A stretch of DNA of 64,000 nucleotides from Deltaproteobacteria bacterium (GCA_017302795.1 JAFLCB010000003.1:152650-216649), one strand, 5' to 3'; positions 26,601 through 35,860 are shown, counted from the first letter of the stretch. The notes: generated from the letters alone by a model not told the origin. A program made the numbers and translations.

Positions 26601-27401
26601 GTGCAGACAATAGGACAGCGGATTTTATCGAAGAGCGAGGCGGAATCAAAGGCGGTGGAATATTCGCCGCGTGAAATTCCCGCGAAGCCGGCCGATGCGG
26701 CCATCGAATTTGTTCGAATGCGCACGGAACACGAAAATCCTGAATTTCGTATTGATCGAGTTGTTTCAATCACCGCTGGAATCGACGAACTTGAAAAGAT
26801 GTCGCTTTCGGAGCGAGTGGAAAGCGAAGCGCTCGAGCGCCTGAAGTCGATGCAGGAAGAAGCCTATAACCAAGGCTACGACTTGGGTCGGGACGAAGGG
26901 CAGGAATCTGCTTTTCGAGAAATGAGTGAAGCCATCTCCAAACGAATTGCGAGCGTTGATAAAGTTGTAAGTGGATTCGAGTCTCTGAAAGTTGATCTTG
27001 TTCGTCAGAACGAGGCCTCACTTGTGTCTCTTGTTTATCAATTGGCGACGCGGATTGCGATGACTGAAATCAAATCGAATAAAGAAACTATTCTAGAGGT
27101 CTTGAGGCAAGCCGCGACTGAGGCTCAAGGCGAAGAAAGCTTTGCAATTCGGCTCTCAAATCAAGATCTTGAGTTCATCGAAAGTATGAAAGAGCGACTT
27201 GGCAAAGAGTTCGAATTTATTAAGCGCGCAAAGCTTGAGGGCAGTGATGAAATCCGGCCCGGTGGTTGTGTGATTGTCACTAATTTTGGCCAAGTAGACG
27301 CGACTTTAGAAAAGCGTCTCGAGAAGGTATGGGCAGCGTTATCAGAAGTTCGTCCTAAGACAGAAGATGTTTTGACCCCTTCGTCAAATGACGGGTCATA
27401 G
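26601..27401 (+). CDS. fliH: Flagellar assembly protein FliH
   Basis: 266 residues from GTG 26601 (AGGAG 6 bases upstream). A variable, acidic N-terminus is followed by a helical part with GYDLGRDEGQE and a C-terminal domain (VYQLATRIAMTEIKSNKETILEVLRQAATEA ... GGCVIVTNFGQVDATLEKRLEKV) matching FliH/YscL. It regulates and docks the export ATPase FliI, encoded directly downstream (2-base gap). Confidence 0.92.
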   Translation: MQTIGQRILSKSEAESKAVEYSPREIPAKPADAAIEFVRMRTEHENPEFRIDRVVSITAGIDELEKMSLSERVESEALERLKSMQEEAYNQGYDLGRDEGQESAFREMSEAISKRIASVDKVVSGFESLKVDLVRQNEASLVSLVYQLATRIAMTEIKSNKETILEVLRQAATEAQGEESFAIRLSNQDLEFIESMKERLGKEFEFIKRAKLEGSDEIRPGGCVIVTNFGQVDATLEKRLEKVWAALSEVRPKTEDVLTPSSNDGS

Positions 27402-27403
27402 CT

Positions 27404-28747
27404 ATGACAAACGGTCCATTCAGTTTCGAATTGGATTTAACGCGATACAAAGCCGCAATTGATCGGCAACGATTTACAGAAGATGCAGGCAAGGTCACTC
27501 AAGTCGTCGGTCCGACGATGCTAGGATTTCTTCCTGGCTCGTCAGTTGGCTCTACCTGCCGAGTTTACCCCAGTGCCAGCACTGAAAGTTTTTTGGCCGA
27601 AGTTGTTGGATTCCGCGATCGCCAAGTGATCATGATGCCACTAGGAGAAATGAAGGGTGTGGGGCTTGGCTCACGCGTAGTCCTTGAGCAGTCAATTGCA
27701 ACGGTCAAAGCTGGCTACGGCCTTCTTGGGCGAGTTGTCGATGGTTTGGGCCAGCCGATCGATGGCCATGGCCCAATTGAGGCAGTGGACGAGTGTTCCC
27801 TCTACGCGTCTTCGGTGAATCCTTTGGACCGAGAACCGATTCGAGAAATATCTGATCTTGGAGTTAGGGCGATTAATGCCATGACGACGGTGGGTCGCGG
27901 GCAACGAATGGGAATCATGGCGGGGTCGGGCGTCGGCAAGTCCGTGTTAATGGGTATGATGGCCCGCTCCTCAAATGCAGACGTCAACGTCATTGCGATG
28001 ATTGGTGAGCGTGGACGAGAGGTCAAAGAGTTCATTGAAGATGTGCTCGGGCCGGAGGGTCTTAAGCGATCGGTTGTTGTTTGTTCGACCAGCGACAAGA
28101 GTCCGTTGTTGAGGATGCGCGGTGCCTACGTGGCGACAACGATTGCGGAGTACTTTGCTTCGCAGGGTAAACACGTCCTCTTGATGATGGATTCGGTGAC
28201 GAGGTTTGCAATGTCCGCTAGGGAGATCGGTTTAGCTGCCGGCGAACCGCCGGCCTCAAAAGGATATACACCAAGCGTGTTTGCCGCGTTGCCTAAGCTG
28301 TTAGAGCGCGCTGGCTCGTTTCAAAACGGCGGAAGTATTACCGGCCTCTACACTGTGCTCGTTGAAGGCGATGATATGAATGACGTCATTGGCGATGCAG
28401 TTCGATCGATTGTAGATGGACATTTGGTTTTGGATCGTAAAATTGCAGCGCGTGGACATTTTCCTGCTATTGATGTTTTACCCAGTACAAGTCGAGTGAT
28501 GCGCCAGATTGTTCCGAAAGAGTTCATGGATCTATCTCGTAGAATGCGCGAACTGATCGCAGTTTATAGAGACGCAGAAGATCTGATCAACATTGGGGCA
28601 TATAAGCCTGGGTCGAATTCGAAAATCGACGAATCTATTCGGCTCTACCCTGAAATCGAAAGTTTCCTACGCCAAGAAGTTGAAGAATCGACCTCCATTG
28701 AAGACTGCGCTCGGCGCATGGTGCAAATTCTTGGTAGGGGGCGCTGA
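27404..28747 (+). CDS. fliI: Flagellum-specific ATPase FliI
   Basis: 447 residues. Walker A GSGVGKS is at about 174-180, the catalytic Glu is in MIGERGREVKEF, and Walker B is HVLLMMDSVTRFAMSAREIGLAAGEPPASKGY. The C-terminal region (LSRRMRELIAVYRDAEDLINIGAYKPGSN) is typical. It is the hexameric ATPase of the flagellar type III export apparatus on the cytoplasmic side. The start is ATG 27404, two bases after the fliH stop. Confidence 0.97.
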   Translation: MTNGPFSFELDLTRYKAAIDRQRFTEDAGKVTQVVGPTMLGFLPGSSVGSTCRVYPSASTESFLAEVVGFRDRQVIMMPLGEMKGVGLGSRVVLEQSIATVKAGYGLLGRVVDGLGQPIDGHGPIEAVDECSLYASSVNPLDREPIREISDLGVRAINAMTTVGRGQRMGIMAGSGVGKSVLMGMMARSSNADVNVIAMIGERGREVKEFIEDVLGPEGLKRSVVVCSTSDKSPLLRMRGAYVATTIAEYFASQGKHVLLMMDSVTRFAMSAREIGLAAGEPPASKGYTPSVFAALPKLLERAGSFQNGGSITGLYTVLVEGDDMNDVIGDAVRSIVDGHLVLDRKIAARGHFPAIDVLPSTSRVMRQIVPKEFMDLSRRMRELIAVYRDAEDLINIGAYKPGSNSKIDESIRLYPEIESFLRQEVEESTSIEDCARRMVQILGRGR

Positions 28748-28750
28748 TAG

Positions 28751-29206
28751 ATGAAGTTCAAGTTTCGTTTACAAAAAGTGCTTGAGCATCGTTCGCGCCT
28801 CGAAGACGAGGCAAAGCGAAACTACTTCGAAGCTCAGGCGAAAACCAGGGAAGCACTCGACAAGCTAGAATCTCTTTATTCTGCAATCGATGATGTCCGT
28901 ACTCGCGCAAACAAGCTGCAGTCGGCAGGCGGCGGAGCTCAGACGATTTTTTCCCTACAAGACACAGATCTCTTCATTCGTGGACAGAAACTTCGAATTG
29001 AAGCACAGAGAAAAGTCGTGCGTGAATTTAAACAAGCTGAAGAGCAAGAGCAGGAAATACTTATTGCTCGTGCGATGGACCGAAAGGCCCTCGAAAAGTT
29101 AAAAGAGAAGCGGTTGCAAGAATTTCGCGCTGAGATCGAGCGTAAAGAAGCAGCCGAGGCGGATGATATGAATGTCATACGGTATAAACGCGCCGAAGGT
29201 CCTTGA
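28751..29206 (+). CDS. fliJ: Flagellar export protein FliJ
   Basis: 151 residues, almost all alpha-helical coiled coil, beginning KFKFRLQKVLEHRSRLEDEAKRNYFEA, which is the normal start of FliJ. It forms the central stalk in the FliI hexamer and helps to hand over chaperones. Sequence alone is weakly conserved in this family, but position after fliI and the N-terminal pattern make the call firm. Confidence 0.9.
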   Translation: MKFKFRLQKVLEHRSRLEDEAKRNYFEAQAKTREALDKLESLYSAIDDVRTRANKLQSAGGGAQTIFSLQDTDLFIRGQKLRIEAQRKVVREFKQAEEQEQEILIARAMDRKALEKLKEKRLQEFRAEIERKEAAEADDMNVIRYKRAEGP

Positions 29207-29256
29207 TTTGTCGCCTGGCCTTGTGATTTTCCGCTCCCACAAAGCATTCTAAGGGT

Positions 29257-30213
29257 ATGAAGATGAACGGTTACCAAAAGTTTTTTCAAGAGGCGAAAAA
29301 GTCAGCGGTCAATCCCGCATCGAAGCCATTGCCGAAGTCGACATCGGCGTCGTCGAGTCGCCAAGCTACGAATACGAAATCTCCGGAAGACCTGGTGCGT
29401 GACCACCTCGCTAGTCGCATGCAAACTCGCCGGAGGGACAAGCGCGAAGCTGCGAATAAGCGGTCTCGCCAGGCCCCTGTGTTCGCAATTCTGCTTTTGA
29501 TCTGCGCATTGGGTGCAGGCACAATTGGCTACCTGTACCCAGAATCGCTCGACGATCTTGAGATACCCACGGTCAGCAACCTTTTCCCCGCATTTAAAAT
29601 TGGTTTCCTGGGAAGCGCCACCGCCGCAGCTGGAAGTAAGTCCGAGGCAGCGAAAGCTCTACCGGCGGAAAAAGTTGCCGCGTCGGATGCGGCAACAACA
29701 GCCCCTTCGGGCAACACCTCGACCGACGGAAAGGCTGAAGCAATCGTCGACGTGAAAGCATGGACCGCGGAAGAACTTAGTTTTTTCAAGAAGTTAAATG
29801 AGCGGAAAGCCGAACTTGATCGCCGAGAGGCTGAAGTTGCGAAGTTGGAAGAAGAATTGCAGAAGCAGAGAGATGGGATCGAGGAACGAATCAAGCAATT
29901 GGAGACTATGCGAAAGCAAATCTCAGAGACTTTGAAAGGTCGAGTCGAACACGACCAAGAAAAAGTTGCGAAGCTTGTGGATGTTTATTCGAACATGAAA
30001 CCGAGCCAAGCCTCGCGAGTGATCGAAACGTTGAACGAGGATTTGGCTGTTACGATTTTAGACAGGATGAAGAAAAAGAATGCTGCCGAAATTTTGAATA
30101 CGATGTCGGCGGGCAAGGCAAGAAAACTTTCGGAGATGTTGACCGGGTATCGTGAGCCAGCATCATCGGAAAGTAAGGGCGGCGAGAAGAACGAAAGTGG
30201 ATCGCCGAACTGA
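29257..30213 (+). CDS. MotE-like protein (MgtE_N-type flagellar protein)
   Basis: 318 residues. A basic N-terminal region is followed by one membrane helix (about 72-93, APVFAILLLICALGAGTIGYL), an Ala-rich low-complexity stretch, a coiled coil (about 180-235, ERKAELDRREAEVAKLEEELQKQ), and a compact C-terminal domain (KLVDVYSNMKPSQASRVIETLNEDLAVTILDRMKKKNAAEILNTM) that matches the MgtE N-terminal-like domain of MotE. In Campylobacter-type motors MotE is a chaperone of the disc protein MotC. Here the anchor and position between fliJ and fliK agree. A separate motC was not found in the window. Confidence 0.8.
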   Translation: MKMNGYQKFFQEAKKSAVNPASKPLPKSTSASSSRQATNTKSPEDLVRDHLASRMQTRRRDKREAANKRSRQAPVFAILLLICALGAGTIGYLYPESLDDLEIPTVSNLFPAFKIGFLGSATAAAGSKSEAAKALPAEKVAASDAATTAPSGNTSTDGKAEAIVDVKAWTAEELSFFKKLNERKAELDRREAEVAKLEEELQKQRDGIEERIKQLETMRKQISETLKGRVEHDQEKVAKLVDVYSNMKPSQASRVIETLNEDLAVTILDRMKKKNAAEILNTMSAGKARKLSEMLTGYREPASSESKGGEKNESGSPN

Positions 30214-30264
30214 TGTAGATTTGAAATATTGAGTGATGCTTCGAGATTGCCATGGAGGGCTATC

Positions 30265-32094
30265 GTGAAGATTGGTGGACTCGGAACGGTTGAAGGATTC
30301 AACCGACCGAACTTAGAGACAAAGAAATCAGGGGTGCCGCGCGCTTCTGATTCGCTTTTGTCTTTGGGTGGCCCATCTAAATCCCAGCCTTCTGAAGCTT
30401 CATCGACAAAAACGGAAAAAGACTTTAGTTCCATTTTAAAAGAAAAAGCGTCAAACCTGAAATCGGCGCCTCAACTGAATGATCGAAACGAACAAGCCGA
30501 AACTTTGGCTGGCGCATCAATGACCGTGCAGTCAACGCAGGTACCCCCCGAAAAAGTTCAGCCTATCGAGCCTGGGAATGAATCAGCTGTCGATTCTACT
30601 TCTCCTGTTTCGGGCACCTCTCGGCCAAGCCGTTCGAAAGAGCCCAATGCACCAGAGCTGAAATCGGTGGAGCCTGGATCGGATGTCGCCACGATTGAAT
30701 CTGGCGAGATTTCGCAAAAAGTTATTGATCAGGTTTTGGGGGAACTAGTTGCTGATCTTTCGATGGCCTCGCAGTCAGAAGAATTTATCCGCAGTTCATC
30801 GATGCAAGATTTCCTCTCGCAGATGAAATCTGAGTTCGGAATAACACCAGAAGCCGTTATTAAGGCATTTGCAAACCTGTCTCCTGCTTCTTTGGCTGCT
30901 TCGCCGGAAGAGTCCGCACAGGAGTTGCTCACGGGGTTAGGGCTAAAGCCAGAACAGATGCCCAAGGCTGAGCGGATGTATCGCGACATGCTTAACGTTA
31001 CCGGCGAAAGCGCGCTGAACGAAACAATGGCTGGAGTCGGTGCAGGCGTGACAATGAAGGTCTTGAGCGAACAAGAGGTCGCTCTCGAAAAGTTGCAGAA
31101 GTCGATCACGTCTCTCAATGACTCTTTCGCTATTCGCCCCCCAGCCTCCGACCCCACGGTCATCCCTGTTGATAACGCTATGGCCGACGCAGGCGCTACC
31201 GCAGTTGAAACGACAGTTCCGAGCCAAGCAAAACGTGATATCGGAACTTCCCTGAAAGAAGCACTTGAAACTTCGGACCCCTCGTCGACCCACGGTCAGA
31301 TGAAATCTGATCTCGGGATCGCAAGCGTCCTGGCCTCTGCTTCGGCAGGCGCCTCGATGATGAGTGGTAAGCATTCTGGAGGCGGCCAAACCTCCCAAGA
31401 TGCCGGTAAAGATACGTCACGTCCGGCGTCGGACAACAAACTTGAATCGATCGAATCTGCATTGCGGGATGCAGGATTTGCCATTCCGACGACTGCAGAA
31501 AAACCAGCTACCCCACTGGCGGCTGGAACTTCGACCGCACTTGCGACAGCGATGATGAGTAATTCGGATGACGCTTCAATGAAGGCCAATGCGCAGGAAG
31601 TTGTGCGTAATGCACAACTTCTTTTGCGCAATGGCGGTGGCGAAATGAAAATGCAGCTAAAGCCTGAAGGTGTAGGCGAAATTCATCTGAAGGTCGCTGT
31701 GAAGAACGGTCAGGTTGCGGTTCAAATGTTGACCGAATCTGACTCTGCCAAAAAGCTTCTTGAAAATGGTATTGAGGATCTGAAGACTTCGCTGGCGCAA
31801 AACAAGCTTCACGTGGATGCATTAAAAATTGAAGTCGGAACGGAAATGGCGAAGCAGCGGTTTGAACAATCGCAGCAAGAATCCGGACGCGAGCAAGCGC
31901 GTCAGCTTGCACAAGACTTCCTTGGTTCGTTCCGTCAGGATCGCGAAGCCTTCCGCCACGGATTCGCTGATCAATCGGGCTTTAGGTCTTACGGTCAGCC
32001 TCGGCGACCAACGCCTCCCGAGATGGAGCAGGTAGCGTCCACATCGAATTCGAAAAAAGAGAAAAACTCTCGTCGACTAGATTTAGTCGCATAG
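30265..32094 (+). CDS. fliK: Flagellar hook-length control protein FliK
   Basis: 609 residues from GTG 30265, chosen because GGAGG lies 6 bases upstream; the frame is open to 30229. The N-terminal four fifths are low complexity, rich in Ser, Ala, Glu and Pro, as expected for the ruler part. The C-terminal Flg_hook domain (about 455-530 of the protein) has GEMKMQLKPEGVGEIHLKV and LKTSLAQNKLHVDALKIEVG. It ends with a Gln-rich basic tail. It measures hook length and switches export to filament proteins. It is followed by flgD after 13 bases. Confidence 0.9.
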   Translation: MKIGGLGTVEGFNRPNLETKKSGVPRASDSLLSLGGPSKSQPSEASSTKTEKDFSSILKEKASNLKSAPQLNDRNEQAETLAGASMTVQSTQVPPEKVQPIEPGNESAVDSTSPVSGTSRPSRSKEPNAPELKSVEPGSDVATIESGEISQKVIDQVLGELVADLSMASQSEEFIRSSSMQDFLSQMKSEFGITPEAVIKAFANLSPASLAASPEESAQELLTGLGLKPEQMPKAERMYRDMLNVTGESALNETMAGVGAGVTMKVLSEQEVALEKLQKSITSLNDSFAIRPPASDPTVIPVDNAMADAGATAVETTVPSQAKRDIGTSLKEALETSDPSSTHGQMKSDLGIASVLASASAGASMMSGKHSGGGQTSQDAGKDTSRPASDNKLESIESALRDAGFAIPTTAEKPATPLAAGTSTALATAMMSNSDDASMKANAQEVVRNAQLLLRNGGGEMKMQLKPEGVGEIHLKVAVKNGQVAVQMLTESDSAKKLLENGIEDLKTSLAQNKLHVDALKIEVGTEMAKQRFEQSQQESGREQARQLAQDFLGSFRQDREAFRHGFADQSGFRSYGQPRRPTPPEMEQVASTSNSKKEKNSRRLDLVA

Positions 32095-32107
32095 GTGGGA
32101 ATTTAGA

Positions 32108-33100
32108 ATGTCAGTAATGGGTGTAAAACGCGGAACTCAAATGTGGTCGGAGAACAAAAACGACCAAGCGGCCATACGCCAAGGTGCGACTCAGGATGCG
32201 CCTTCAGCGAACACAGCTGCCGCAGGCGACTTCCAAAAAGCCTACGGTGATCAGGCGATCGGCGATGTACTTAACAAGATTGCAGATCCAAACTGGGTCG
32301 ATCCGGCTCGCAAAGTTCGGACGACTGGAAGTAACGAACTTGATAAAGATGCATTTTTTAAACTGATGCTCACGCAGATGAAAAACCAAGATCCTACAAA
32401 CCCGATGCAGTCGCACGAGATGGCAGCACAGCTTGCTCAGTTCTCGTCGCTTGAACAATTAAACAATATCGGCACGGGTGTCGAGAATTTAGCCAAGGCG
32501 CAGACGGGTCAAGGTAACTTCGGCGCACTCGCCTTCATCGGAAAAAGAGTGACTGGCGACGCTTCAAAAATTTCGCGTGCTTCTGGTGACACTGAGCATG
32601 GATTTAACTTTAGCCTCGCGCAAGATGCGACGAAATCGAAAATTACGATAAAAGATATTACCGGAAAAACTGTTCGCGTGCTTGAACTTGCCGCGCTAAA
32701 AAAAGGCGCAAACTCTATCAAGTGGAATGGTATAACGGATGAAGGTCTTCCAGCGCGAGCCGGAGAATATAAATTTTCAGTAGAAGCGACTGGTTCAAAT
32801 GGCGGCAAAGTCTATGCGCAGAGTTCTTTCGAAGGAAGAATTTCTGGAGTCGACTTTACACCGCAGGGACCAATGGTCATCGTGAACGGACAGTCGATCA
32901 GACTCTCAGATGTAAAAAAGATCGAAGATCCAGTTTTGGCAGAGCCATTTGAAAACCGGACTTCCGCTACTCCACTGAGTGTCGGACAATCTAAGAAGGA
33001 GTTCATTCCACCAGCGCCGGAAGAGAGCGTTATAGATAACCTCGATTCCATCCCGATGGCGGGCGATCTCCTAGCAAAAGTACAAAAAGAATCGAAGTAA
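32108..33100 (+). CDS. flgD: Flagellar hook cap protein FlgD
   Basis: 330 residues. The FlgD N-terminal signature KDAFFKLMLTQMKNQDPTNPMQSHEMAAQLAQFSSLEQLNNI lies at about 79-120. A FLIK/FlgD Ig-like domain (NSIKWNGITDEGLPARAGEYKFSVEATG) follows. It caps the growing hook. The C-terminal 60 residues (SVIDNLDSIPMAGDLLAKV) are an extra tail not found in short FlgDs. The N-terminal 75 residues are also an extension relative to E. coli. Confidence 0.94.
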   Translation: MSVMGVKRGTQMWSENKNDQAAIRQGATQDAPSANTAAAGDFQKAYGDQAIGDVLNKIADPNWVDPARKVRTTGSNELDKDAFFKLMLTQMKNQDPTNPMQSHEMAAQLAQFSSLEQLNNIGTGVENLAKAQTGQGNFGALAFIGKRVTGDASKISRASGDTEHGFNFSLAQDATKSKITIKDITGKTVRVLELAALKKGANSIKWNGITDEGLPARAGEYKFSVEATGSNGGKVYAQSSFEGRISGVDFTPQGPMVIVNGQSIRLSDVKKIEDPVLAEPFENRTSATPLSVGQSKKEFIPPAPEESVIDNLDSIPMAGDLLAKVQKESK

Positions 33101-33109
33101 GGAAATAGT

Positions 33110-33568
33110 GTGAGTCAATTTGCAGTTGCGAAAAACATCGGTTCAGGAGCTAGCGCGGTCGGAGGAATTACCTCTGCACGCGAAGGCGTTGAGTCGACCC
33201 GCAACCGTGAAAAAATCGGATCCGACTTTAAGAACGCTCTTCGGGATACTATTACTTCTGCAGGCAGCCCCACGGTCATGGGTGAGGCGGAAGAGCAAGC
33301 AGGGAAGAACGTCGACAATCTCCGGTTTTCGGCCCACGCAGTGGACAGAATGAAATCACGCGGGATTTCTTTTGCGCCAGATATGATGAAGAACATTGAA
33401 AGCGCTGTTGCAAGAGCGGCATCAAAAGGGTCGAGAGACACTTTAGTTCTTGCGGGCGACAACGCTTTGATTGTGAGTGTGAAGAATAACACGGTCGTGA
33501 CGGTGATGGATCGTGCAGCGATGCGCGAGAATGTATTTACCAACATCGATTCGACAGTGGTCGTATAA
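33110..33568 (+). CDS. Flagellar operon protein, TIGR02530 family
   Basis: 152 residues from GTG 33110. After a variable N-terminus, the core FSAHAVDRMKSRGISFAPDMMKNIESAVARAASKGSRDTLVLAGDNALIVSVKNNTVVTVMDR matches a small family regularly found between flgD and flgE in operons of spirochaetes, Firmicutes and delta-type bacteria. The molecular role is not settled. Its location, 9 bases after flgD, is as expected. The 192 bases to flgE contain no further gene. Confidence 0.85.
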   Translation: MSQFAVAKNIGSGASAVGGITSAREGVESTRNREKIGSDFKNALRDTITSAGSPTVMGEAEEQAGKNVDNLRFSAHAVDRMKSRGISFAPDMMKNIESAVARAASKGSRDTLVLAGDNALIVSVKNNTVVTVMDRAAMRENVFTNIDSTVVV

Positions 33569-33760
33569 GACAGCCTAGAAGGGGCAGTCTTTTGCGGTTT
33601 CGAAATTATGAGTACGGGCTGGTCTCTTGAGCATGAAGAGGCGTTTGACTAACGCTGAAGGCACAAGGGAAGCCCTCCCTGCGACTGATTGATTGACGTC
33701 GCAGAAACTAAACTCACTTGGCTAGAATGGCTAAGTGAAAATGTAACCTAGGAGGGGTTC

Positions 33761-35047
33761 ATGGGAGTTCTTTCATCACTTTATACAGGCGTGTCTGGTT
33801 TGACCGCACAGGGCGAGGCCCTTGGCGTCATCGGCGATAACATCGCTAACGCTAATACGACAGGTTTCAAAGCCAGCCGAGCAGAGTTTCAGGACATCAT
33901 TTCAAAAAATTTGAAAGGGATCTTGGGCGGCAACCAAATCGGACGCGGTGTAAAGATCGGAGCCGTGAACCCAATTCTAACTCAAGGTAACGTCGATGCG
34001 ACAGACAAGTCGACGGATCTTGCGATTTCCGGAGACGGATACTTTGTTCTTCGTGGGACAGACGGCGAATCTTACAGCCGTGATGGCTCTTTCCACTTTG
34101 ATCGTGAAGGCTATCTTGTGTCTAACGATGGTCAGCGTGTTCAAGGTTTTGAGGCGGACGAAAAGGGTCGCATTATCAACAAAACAGGCGACATCAAATT
34201 TCCTCGGGCGATGATTCCTGCAAAGGGAACGCAAGAGGTTGTTCTTGATTTGAACCTTGATTCTCGCGTTGAAACTGGAAAAGTATTTAATGCTGAAGAC
34301 CCTTACGGCACTTCACACTATTCAACTGGCGTAGAGGTTTTCGACTCGCAAGGTAACAAACACTTAATGACCTTATTCTTTAACAAATCGGCGGATCGTC
34401 AGTGGGACGTCCGTGGTATGGTGGACGGAAAGGAAGTTGTTGGTGGCCAGCCTGGCAAAATGTCGGAAGTTATGACGGCTAAACTGACCTTCACGGTTGA
34501 CGGGAAATTGGACACAGAGCAAATCACAAAGCAGGCGTTCAACTTCGCTGGTGGTGCTTTACAAAACCAAACGCTCAAAGTTGATTTCGGTGATTCGATC
34601 ACGACGGATAAAGGTAAGGGCCTGAACGGCACGAAGCAGTACGGAAAAGAATCCGATTTGATTTCGTGGCGCCAAGACGGTGCTGCGGCCGGGACAATCA
34701 CAAACATGTCGTTCAACGACGAAGGGGTTTTGACCGCGCTGTACACGAATGGACAGGCACAGGATCTTGGCCAGGTTGCCCTAGCGAAATTCGAAAACCC
34801 AGAAGCACTCTTCAAAGTTGGTAACAACCGCTTGAAGGAATCGCGCGATTCTGGTGCGGGCGCGATAGGGAAAGCACGACACGCGGGCCGCGGTCAGCTG
34901 TTCGCGAAGTCTATAGAAAGATCGACTGTCGATCTCGCGACAGAGTTCGTGAACCTGATCCAGAACCAACGGGGTTTCCAGGCAAACGCGAAGACCATCA
35001 CGACAACCGATGAACTTCTGAACGAAGTCATTCAGTTGAAGCGATAA
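33761..35047 (+). CDS. flgE: Flagellar hook protein FlgE
   Basis: 428 residues. The N-terminus LYTGVSGLTAQGEALGVIGDNIANANTTGFKASRAEFQD and the C-terminus TEFVNLIQNQRGFQANAKTITTTDELLNEVIQLKR are both diagnostic. A central domain (GYFVLRGTDGESYSRDGSFHFDREGYLVSNDGQRVQGF) is normal. It polymerises into the hook. AGGAGGGG lies 6 bases before ATG 33761. It is the last gene of the motility operon visible here; a RAYT gene and palindromes follow. Confidence 0.96.
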   Translation: MGVLSSLYTGVSGLTAQGEALGVIGDNIANANTTGFKASRAEFQDIISKNLKGILGGNQIGRGVKIGAVNPILTQGNVDATDKSTDLAISGDGYFVLRGTDGESYSRDGSFHFDREGYLVSNDGQRVQGFEADEKGRIINKTGDIKFPRAMIPAKGTQEVVLDLNLDSRVETGKVFNAEDPYGTSHYSTGVEVFDSQGNKHLMTLFFNKSADRQWDVRGMVDGKEVVGGQPGKMSEVMTAKLTFTVDGKLDTEQITKQAFNFAGGALQNQTLKVDFGDSITTDKGKGLNGTKQYGKESDLISWRQDGAAAGTITNMSFNDEGVLTALYTNGQAQDLGQVALAKFENPEALFKVGNNRLKESRDSGAGAIGKARHAGRGQLFAKSIERSTVDLATEFVNLIQNQRGFQANAKTITTTDELLNEVIQLKR

Positions 35048-35087
35048 TTCTAGCTCGACGTTGATATCCAAAAAACCAACATGACTT

Positions 35088-35109
35088 TGGGTCAATAGAC
35101 CCACGGTCA
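35088..35109. repeat. Palindrome with 12-mer at the 3' side of the RAYT gene
   Basis: TGGGTC-AATA-GACCCA (35088-35103) forms a hairpin, and the 12-mer GACCCACGGTCA occupies 35098-35109. The same 12-mer builds the palindrome on the other side of the gene, at 35825-35849. Confidence 0.75.
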
Positions 35110-35147
35110 TCGCGGAGTCTCGCGCCTAGTCAGCGCAGTTTAGAGAC

Positions 35148-35732
35148 CTAAGGGCCTCCGAACTGACTCCGCGCCCTCCTTGCCAGAAATTCATCGGCAA
35201 AGATTGCGACTACTCTGCGCCAATTCTTTGTTTTGTTGAGTGGAATGAGGCCGGTTGTTTGCAAGAAATTGTAGGCGAAATAGTCTTTGAGCTGTCTGTA
35301 GTCTGAACCCCAGTTTACCGCACGGGTAAACGGGCGTGCGTTCCAGAATGTTGGTTGCGATGGACTTTTTTTGAATCCGACAATGCTCGCAATTCCGCCA
35401 GTGATTCCGGAAATAAAACCTTTCCAGGATGAGACATTGGTAAGTCTCAATGAGATGTGAATGTGATTACCTACATTTACTAGTCGATAGACGCGGACAC
35501 TTCTTTTAAATCCCGTTTTGAAAATTAACCTTCGGATTTTTTCCTGATGTCGCCTCAAGTTAAAGTTCCCCTTTGCTAAATCACTTTTGATCACCACATG
35601 CATGGATCGGTCGGTACTGCGGGGGCGTCTTCCGCGAGAATGCATAGTTTTCCGTGCGCCCGGACTGAAAACAAGATTGTGTTTTAAGGATCGAGTCCGG
35701 CGTTCGTCTATTGTGTGATTGAGTGTCTTCAT
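35148..35732 (-). CDS. RAYT-like single-domain transposase (Y1_Tnp / IS200-like fold)
   Basis: 194 residues from ATG 35732 (AGGAG 7 bases upstream; the frame is open to 35792). It shows RSMHVVIKSD at the first strand, the HUH-type metal site GNHIHISLRL (His-Ile-His), and a downstream helix with the probable catalytic Tyr (QLKDYFAYNFLQ). Such REP-associated tyrosine transposases are single-copy, immobile-looking genes that process nearby palindromic repeats. The gene is flanked by palindromes that share a 12-mer, which supports the call. There is no second IS gene. It lies between flgE and the liv genes. Confidence 0.85.
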   Translation of the reverse strand: MKTLNHTIDERRTRSLKHNLVFSPGARKTMHSRGRRPRSTDRSMHVVIKSDLAKGNFNLRRHQEKIRRLIFKTGFKRSVRVYRLVNVGNHIHISLRLTNVSSWKGFISGITGGIASIVGFKKSPSQPTFWNARPFTRAVNWGSDYRQLKDYFAYNFLQTTGLIPLNKTKNWRRVVAIFADEFLARRARSQFGGP

Positions 35733-35824
35733 TTCCGACTCCTGCTTCAAAAGAAGTTTAGGAGTGGTTTTCAGTTCACAATCTGTGCGCAAATTTATTC
35801 GGTTGCGTTTGTTCTATTTTTTTT

Positions 35825-35849
35825 GACCCACGGTCAATGACCGTGGGTC
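35825..35849. repeat. Perfect 12-bp palindrome at the 5' side of the RAYT gene
   Basis: GACCCACGGTCA, one central A, TGACCGTGGGTC. It is a REP-like hairpin that also sits just after the livF stop (convergent side). The half-site equals the 12-mer at 35098-35109 and at 31287-31298 in fliK. Confidence 0.85.
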
Positions 35850-35860
35850 CCCGGAAGGAG

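Noticed and set aside
33680-33745. Possible sigma-28 promoter before flgE (TAAA...TGGCTAAG)
   Set aside because: Only about half of the -10 consensus is matched, so it was not listed.
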